Shown here: in pieces, positions 58,748-64,000 of the stretch
How the letters are laid out: each line of letters starts with the position of its first letter
How positions within the stretch are numbered: position 1 is the stretch's first letter
NCBI RefSeq assembly: GCF_050624435.1
Contig: NC_134536.1
Location: 139,669,059 to 139,733,058 of the forward strand
From: Tenrec ecaudatus
Taxonomy: Eukaryota > Chordata > Mammalia > Afrosoricida > Tenrecidae
Reading direction: 5' to 3'
Length of the DNA stretch: 64,000 nucleotides
The notes under the pieces: model-generated
Database searches by the model: none
Told to the model about the DNA's origin: nothing
Seen by the model: only the letters and a program-made list of their open reading frames with translations
Program-made: the position numbers and the translations under genes

Positions 58748-59020
58748 GAGCCCTGGTACTGTAGTGGTTATGCATTGGGCCACTAATCGCAAGGTCAGCA
58801 GCTTGAAACCACCAGTTGCTCTGTGGCAGAAAGACAGGGCTTTCTACTCCTGTAAAAAATTACAGTCTCAGAAACTCAGCTAACTGCAAGGTCAGCAGTT
58901 TGAAACCAGTTGCTGGGGAGGAAAGAGTTAGTCTCAGCCTTGGAAACTCACAGGGGCAGCTCTGCCCTCTCCTGTAGGGTTGCTAGGAGTCAGCATCGAC
59001 TGCACGCCTGTAAGCTTTTC
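58748..59020 (+). mobile_element. AfroSINE with internal duplication
   Basis: Starts 'gagccctggtactgtagtgg' and ends near 'gcatcgactgcacgcc'. The block 'gcaaggtcagcagcttgaaa' through 'cagtctcagaaactcagcta' is followed by a second 'gcaaggtcagcagtttgaaa' through 'cagccttggaaactcacagg', so the body is present twice. Confidence 0.9.
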
Positions 59021-59362
59021 TTTTGTCTTATTTTAATGGAAAAGATTTGAGTTTCCCTTTTCTGACAGGCTTCTACCGTACACGAATCTGGCTTTTGTCA
59101 TTTTCAGAGTACCCTGGTTTGCTTCTGGGGGTTGCTGGTGTATTTTGGAATAGTCTGAACTTGCATTTAACAATGTTTTTAATGCATGATTGATTAGCCT
59201 TCGGTCCTCCTTATGTTTTAGTAGCCCTACAGTGGTGGTCATATATATATATCAGAATAAACTGAGGACATTTTTCTCTCAAATTCATACGTATAGATGC
59301 AGCTCCAAACCTGCTGCGTTGGAGTCTTTAGATGCAGGAGAGCATATGCTTTGACAGCATAC

Positions 59363-59825
59363 AAGGGGGCTCCAGAAATTCATGGGAAATGTAATGAAAA
59401 TAACGTAATTTTATTTTTGGAACAAAACTAAAAAGAAAAGTATGACCAGGCTTACTAGTCAGATAGCGACTGATGGAACGTATGAGCCGATGACCCTTGG
59501 TAACCCTCAGGTGTGGACATGAATTCACTCTCACGCTTAATGTTGAGCTAGAACCGTAGGGGGAGCAGTCACACTAGAGAGGGAGAAGACCCGACACTCA
59601 GGGCTCAGGGGCAGTGTGTGAGAAGAACACGGCTCAGCGGGTGAGAGAAGCAGGACACAGGGAAATCTGGAGGAAGCGGGAGAAGCAGGATGCATTGTGA
59701 GGTTTGCAGCATGGTTTGTGGAGTAGAGGACTGATCTGCCCAGTAACCTTCTACTCAATTCACTAAGAAGGTTCAAAAGATAACAGAAGTTTTAGGACTG
59801 AACTTTTTGAAGCTTCCTTTGAGTT
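59363..59825. mobile_element. Mariner-like element with deleted interior (tentative)
   Basis: Left end 'caagggggctccagaaattc' after TA, right end (reversed) near 59800-59822 'gaagcttcaaaaagttcagt', matching the mariner/MITE ends at 10504, 17570 and 61880. The interior is not recognisable as transposase. Confidence 0.5.
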
Positions 59826-60129
59826 AGAAAGCTCTGAAGCACACTCTGATTGAGAGGCATCGACAGTCTTTTTTCCCTGCCTCTTGGTCTGCAGTGACCT
59901 ATTGTGACCAAAGGACTATCCCCCAATTCACAAAGAGCAGTTCTGTTTAATTCTTATTGTCTAGAACTTCTCTGTCATATCGAAGTTCAAGGGATGTTGG
60001 GAAATGTAAATTGTAGTTAGGAAGGTCACATGTCCAGCTAAAAATGAGGGGTTCTACGGCTCAGTAACAAAAGAGAACAGACATTGATGGACTGTTAGCA
60101 GTCCTTAGCACATTCAATTATTATAATAG

Positions 60130-60300
60130 GGGGTAATTTATTGAGCACTGAACGGGTGCCAGGAAGAGGCAAAGCCACTACATGATGTCCCTGCTTTGAG
60201 CATCCTTGTTTTATAGATGAGGAAATGGAATCTTCAAGGCCTGAACAACTTGTTTATGGGGACATAGTTGCTGAATATTGTGCTGAAATGCTAAAACAGT
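60130..60300 (+). mobile_element. MIR-type fragment
   Basis: 'tttattgagcactgaacggg', 'tgttttatagatgaggaaat' and 'ggggacatagttgctgaat' follow the MIR pattern. Confidence 0.7.
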
Positions 60301-61344
60301 TTCTCTCTATTCTATCGGCATTTGCGACGAGGCTATTGAATTCTATCACTTACCTCAGTTGCCCAGGACAATTTAGTTACAGTGTTTAGAGTCTTTAGAT
60401 TTATATGTAAAGCCAATTTGGCCTCTGTTGGTAACAGGAGTATCAATAAGCCTTTATGTTTAAGATTTTATTAGAACCATAGTACTATTTATTTTGAATT
60501 TACTATCTTTTATTTTTAGAGAAAAAACTAAGATGCTTTATTGTAATTTGGCTTCCAGTTTACAGAGAAATTTGGATTTTCCTTCCATAGTTCATATACC
60601 TTTTGGTGCATGACATTGACTGCAATGTGTACAGTGTAACAACACCCTTTCCACACCCTTCTTAGGTTTACTCTTTCCATTTGTCCTTCTTTACTATCCC
60701 TTTCTGTCTACTGAGCTTTACGCTGGTAAACATGCTACCTGTGCTCAGGGAAACATTCATGCCAAGACACATGGAGATCTCCCGGAGATGCCATGTCTAC
60801 AGATATTGAAGGGAGGTAAGAACTTCATCCTAGGGCTGACACCCTGAATTTGGACTTTTAGTTTCTAAACTAGGAGAGAATACATTCTCGTTTCCTCGAA
60901 CCAGTCAGTCATAGTATTTCTGTTAAAGCAAAACTAGACAACTAAATCTAATGTCCTAATTTAATGTTTTTCAGGAAGAATGAGGAGGATTTTGACACTC
61001 CCATGTTTATGTATTTTCTGAGACTACATTGAATGACAGTACTCATTCATTTTTCTATCTGTTTTTGATTTCGTGTCAGAAAGTCATCATGGACTAAGAA
61101 TAGTACCTGTATAAGTCACAGGATAGTAACCCTTTCTTAGAAATCTGCATAATACTACCATTTTAAAATCAGTGATTTTACAGGGCAGAAACCATGTAAG
61201 ATAAAATTCTAGTACTAAACTGTAAAGCTGACTTTTGCCCTAGTTTCTTATTTATTTTAGATTTACATTTCAGCTGTTGTAGACATGAACGCAAGCGTTC
61301 TTCTCTGTGGTTTTGTCAGTCATTTATTCATCACACAATCATGC
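60301..61344. other. Intergenic, unique
   Basis: Nothing supported. Confidence 0.4.
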
Positions 61345-61700
61345 TCACTTGACAAATACCCCCTTTTGAATCTTAGCACGTGCCAGCCACTTCTCCTGGC
61401 ACTGGGGACACAGCGGTGAAATAAACAGATAAAACTTCACAGACCTTACATGTCTTCTGGTCGAGGAAGATTGACAAAACAGAAAATACATGGTAAGTTC
61501 AATGGTGATGTGTGCTGAGAAGAAAAACAATGCCATTTAAAATAGGGTGGTTATCACAATGAACTGTGAATGAACGCTTGAACAAAGGTTTCATGAACTG
61601 CAGGTGTGAGCCTTCGGATAGCTGAGGCGAGAGGATTCCAGGCAGAGGGACAGCATATGCACAGGGCTCAGACAGAACGCTGCCTGGAGTTCTTCAGGTG
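61345..61700 (+). mobile_element. Ancient mammalian repeat (L2/MER type)
   Basis: 'ctggcactggggacacagcg', 'aaatagggtggttatcacaa', 'attccaggcagagggacagc' and 'atgcacagggctcagacaga' follow a common old mammalian repeat whose exact family I cannot fix by eye. Confidence 0.6.
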
Positions 61701-61879
61701 CTACAAGAAAGCATTGACGCAAAGGAAAGGATGATTTGGGGGATTGCGTGTGCTGTGGAGAGGCGCTTGTAGGTTTACTGCAAGGACTTCCTATTCAGCC
61801 TGCAGGAGATGGGAATTCTCAGGCTTTTAGAAAAACAAAGGAGGGACCCACCAGGTTTACATTTGAAAGGGCCTCTCTA

Positions 61880-61957
61880 TGAGGACTTTGAAAAGTTCAA
61901 GGACAAATTGAGTTGAAAAGTATTAAAAAATTTCCATGAGCTTTTTGGAACCCCTCC
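61880..61957. mobile_element. Mariner MITE, 78 bp
   Basis: 'tgaggactttgaaaagttca' pairs with the reverse of 'catgagctttttggaacccc', TA at 61878-61879 and 61958-61959. Same family as the MITE at 10504. Confidence 0.75.
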
Positions 61958-62140
61958 TATAGGGGGGCAAAACATAGAAGCTGAGTGGTCTTCTAAGTGA
62001 TTTTTGCAGCCTCTGATAGCAGAACTTAGACAGGCGGCGGAATTTAAAACTTGTCTATATAAGATATTGCGTGTGGTTTGTAAGAAAATTTGAGAATGCA
62101 AGGTTCTAAGGTTTGTTTTGTACTTAAAAGATATCTAGAA

Positions 62141-62487
62141 ATGACAAAATAACGATGTATAAATTACCAAGGGCACATGAGGGAGGGGGGAGAGGGGTGG
62201 GAGGGGGAAAAAAAAGAGGACCTGATGCAAAGGGCTTAAGTGGAGAGCAAATGCTTTGAGAATGATTGGGGCAGGGAATGTATGGATGTGCTTTATACAA
62301 TTGATGTATGTATACGTATGGATTGTGATAAAAGTTGTATGAGTCCCTAATAAAATGTAAAAAAAGAAAAGAGGAGAAAAAAATGACCAGGGCAAAGAAT
62401 GTACAGATGTGCTTTATACAATTGATGTATGTATATGTATGGACTGTGATAAGAGTTGTATGAGCCCCTAATAAATTGTTAAAAAAA
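62141..62487 (+). mobile_element. Two-tailed L1 3' end (sense)
   Basis: Two L1 3' termini in tandem: 62141-62360 ('atgacaaaataacgatgtat' to 'agtccctaataaaatg') and 62387-62480 ('ccagggcaaagaatgtacag' to 'gcccctaataaattg'), then poly(A). Direct repeats aagatatctagaa (62128-62140) and aagatatttagaa (62488-62500), one mismatch, enclose both. Same design as 34351-34734. Confidence 0.93.
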
Positions 62488-62784
62488 AAGATATTTAGAA
62501 TGTGGGGATACATAGGAAACAGCTGAGCTAGTTGTTCATTGTCAGAGAGCACAGGTCTAAACAAGCTCAACTGAATTAACATTGGGATCATTTAGTCTGT
62601 AAGTGGACAGTACTAAATTACTCCGCTCAACACAGTAATTAATTGAACAGTTGAGAATTAATTTTACAGATTGCATATTGTATGCACACCCACAACAGAG
62701 TATTTATTAATAAAATCAGATTCTTTATCGCCTACATAGTCATTTTGTCATGCTTTCAATTCTATATGGTGTCGACTCTGAGAT

Positions 62785-63069
62785 TTAACAATAACTATCT
62801 GAAGGTATTAACAGAATCAAGGCTGATTGTACTAATTCTGTTTTTTGCTTTCGTTCCTGAAGATCTTCATCACTGTGGAGAGAAAGCTGGTTAAGAATAT
62901 GGTTAGGCTCTCGGAGCAGGGCAATTCCCACTCCCCCTTCTAGTACTGGCTGCAATACGCTGACGGTCGTTTTCCTCCATGCACATGCCAGTGAATGGAA
63001 GGACAGATTGCGCGTGGTCCAGCATTTGTCAATGATTTCTTCAGACAATTGGTATCTGAGAAAGATCAT
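62785..63069 (-). other. Unrecognised open frame of 94 codons
   Basis: Open frame from 63069, whose openness extends upstream of the Met. It reads MIFLRYQLSEEIIDKCWTTR, then NLSFHSLACAWRKTTVSVLQ, then PVLEGGVGIALLREPNHILN and so on. The pattern EEIIDKCW ... ACAWRK is vaguely like the C-terminal part of pogo/Tigger-type transposases (W-K-L-W motif), but I do not recognise it with confidence. There are no repeat boundaries, promoter or splice signals I would trust. It may be a decayed DNA-transposon or retrocopy fragment, or chance. Confidence 0.25.
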
Positions 63070-63404
63070 GTCATCAGTAAACTGACAAACTACTTGTTTA
63101 GATTAGTGGCTGTGTATGGCATACAGGATGATTTTAAAGCTTGACATTTTCTGGAACTGATTCTGCTATAATTACATATTAGCCGTGTTACTTAACTATG
63201 TTAAATAAATAATTTCATTTCATCTAACACATTTTTATGCATGTCAGGTAAAATAAGATTACATATCTAAAATGCCTGGAATAGAGAAGCTGCTTTGTCT
63301 TCAGTTCTTTGCTATCACTGGGGTGTATTGTCAAAAAGCAGCAGCCACTGTCCAGGTTATCTTAGTAGCTGTTGCAGTTTTTTAATCAAGTAATTATTTT
63401 TAAA
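63070..63404. other. Intergenic, unique
   Basis: Nothing supported. Confidence 0.4.
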
Positions 63405-64000
63405 AGATTTTTAAAAACATTTTATTAGGGGCTCGTACAACTGTTATCACAATCCATTCATACATCCATTGTATCAAGCACATTTGTACATTTGTTGCCC
63501 TCATCATTCTCAAACATTTGCTTTCTACTTGAGCCCTTGGTATCAGCTCCTCTTTTGTTCCCTCTTCCTGCTCCCTCCTCCCTCATGAACCCTTGATAAT
63601 TTATAATTTTTATTATTTTTTCATATCTTACACTGTCCAACGTCTCCCTTCACCCACTTTTCTGTTTTCCATCCCCCCGGGAGGAGGTTATATGTAGATA
63701 CTTGTGGTTCCACCTTTCTACTCCACCCTCATCTGTCCTGGATTCCCTGTGTTTCCAGTTCCTATCTGTACCAGTGTACAGTGTACAAATCTGGTCTAGC
63801 CGGATTTGTAAGGTAGAATTGGGATCATGATAGTCGGGTAGGGGGAGGGGAGGGAGGAAGCATTTAGAAAGTAGAGGAAAGTTGTGTGTTTCATTGTTGC
63901 TACACTGTACCCTGACTGGCTCATCTCCTTCCAACGACCCTTCTGTAAGGGGATGTCCAGTTGCTTACAGATGTGTCTTGGGCCCCCAATCTGTACTTCC
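63405..64000 (-). mobile_element. L1 3' UTR (antisense), continues past the window
   Basis: Poly(T)-like edge then 'ttattaggggctcgtacaac' to 'ttgcttacagatgtgtcttg', parallel to 45921-46560 and 1-300. Truncated by the window end. Confidence 0.92.

Noticed and set aside
59988-60020. Second ZNF143-like site ('gggatgttgggaaatg...tgtagtt')
   Set aside because: Spacing and core (TCCCAGCATGC) do not fit; only superficial similarity.
62124-62591. 155-codon minus-strand frame with repeated HTTLITVHTYTYINCIKH motif
   Set aside because: The repeated peptide is just the antisense translation of the two L1 3' tails.
54000-64000. Expected PHKA1 3' coding exon upstream of HDAC8
   Set aside because: In human PHKA1 is the next gene. 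I looked on the minus strand for its C-terminal coding region (ending in a CAMQ prenylation motif) and did not find it. Only a distal 3' UTR could be here, and I cannot support that.
1-64000. Endogenous retrovirus, CRISPR, operon or prokaryotic-type systems
   Set aside because: No gag/pol/env patterns, spaced short repeats or bacterial gene signals; the window is mammalian.

Overview
The window is mammalian nuclear DNA from an afrotherian, most likely the lesser hedgehog tenrec (Echinops telfairi) or a close relative. It carries many AfroSINEs (head 'gagccctggtgg', body 'tttctactcccat'), afrotherian L1s with a long 3' UTR, and RTE/BovB-type LINE fragments. It also carries a SPIN hAT element at 50.1 kb; SPINs are known from tenrec among afrotherians. 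The species call is inference; the repeat families are read from the sequence.

The only protein-coding gene I can support is the 5' part of HDAC8 (class I histone deacetylase 8), on the minus strand. Four coding exons fit the known protein with canonical GT-AG sites and matching phases: exon 1 at 48724-48825, exon 2 at 48186-48238, exon 3 at 33894-34024 and exon 4 at 32818-32959. They encode the first 142 complete codons plus two bases of the next, ending just after the catalytic His-His pair. A CpG-rich promoter and a ZNF143/Staf-type site lie upstream (48.8-49.2 kb). Positions 1-32817 are the start of intron 4; exon 5 is not in the window.

Layout. 1-8.8 kb: an old antisense L1 carrying a 5S rRNA retropseudogene, an AfroSINE and a nested L1, then a purine-rich tandem array. 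8.8-13.3 kb: intron with AfroSINEs, a mariner MITE, an OposCharlie-like hAT and a young L1 tail. 13.5-16.1 kb: RTE/BovB and L1 pieces. 17-23 kb: two mariners, an L1 and SINEs. 23-31.3 kb: an LTR-like repeat, a split inverted RTE, an L1, and a nearly full-length but decayed RTE/BovB. 31.9-32.8 kb: a mariner ending 56 bp from the exon 4 donor site. 35.5-43.3 kb: a full-length but dead L1 with exact 13-bp target duplications, sitting inside an AfroSINE in intron 2. 43.5-48 kb: layered L1s and a broken hAT. 49.4-64 kb: intergenic DNA upstream of HDAC8, with SPIN, an old L1, AfroSINEs, MIR/L2 relics, mariner MITEs, a two-tailed L1, and a fresh L1 tail running off the window end.

Almost every open reading frame besides the HDAC8 exons is repeat-derived or chance. 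The most notable items are the 5S retropseudogene with perfect 17-bp duplications, three or more independent DNA-transposon lineages of types known to move horizontally, a recurrent two-tailed L1 structure, and a Tyr-to-Cys change in the HDAC8 catalytic domain.
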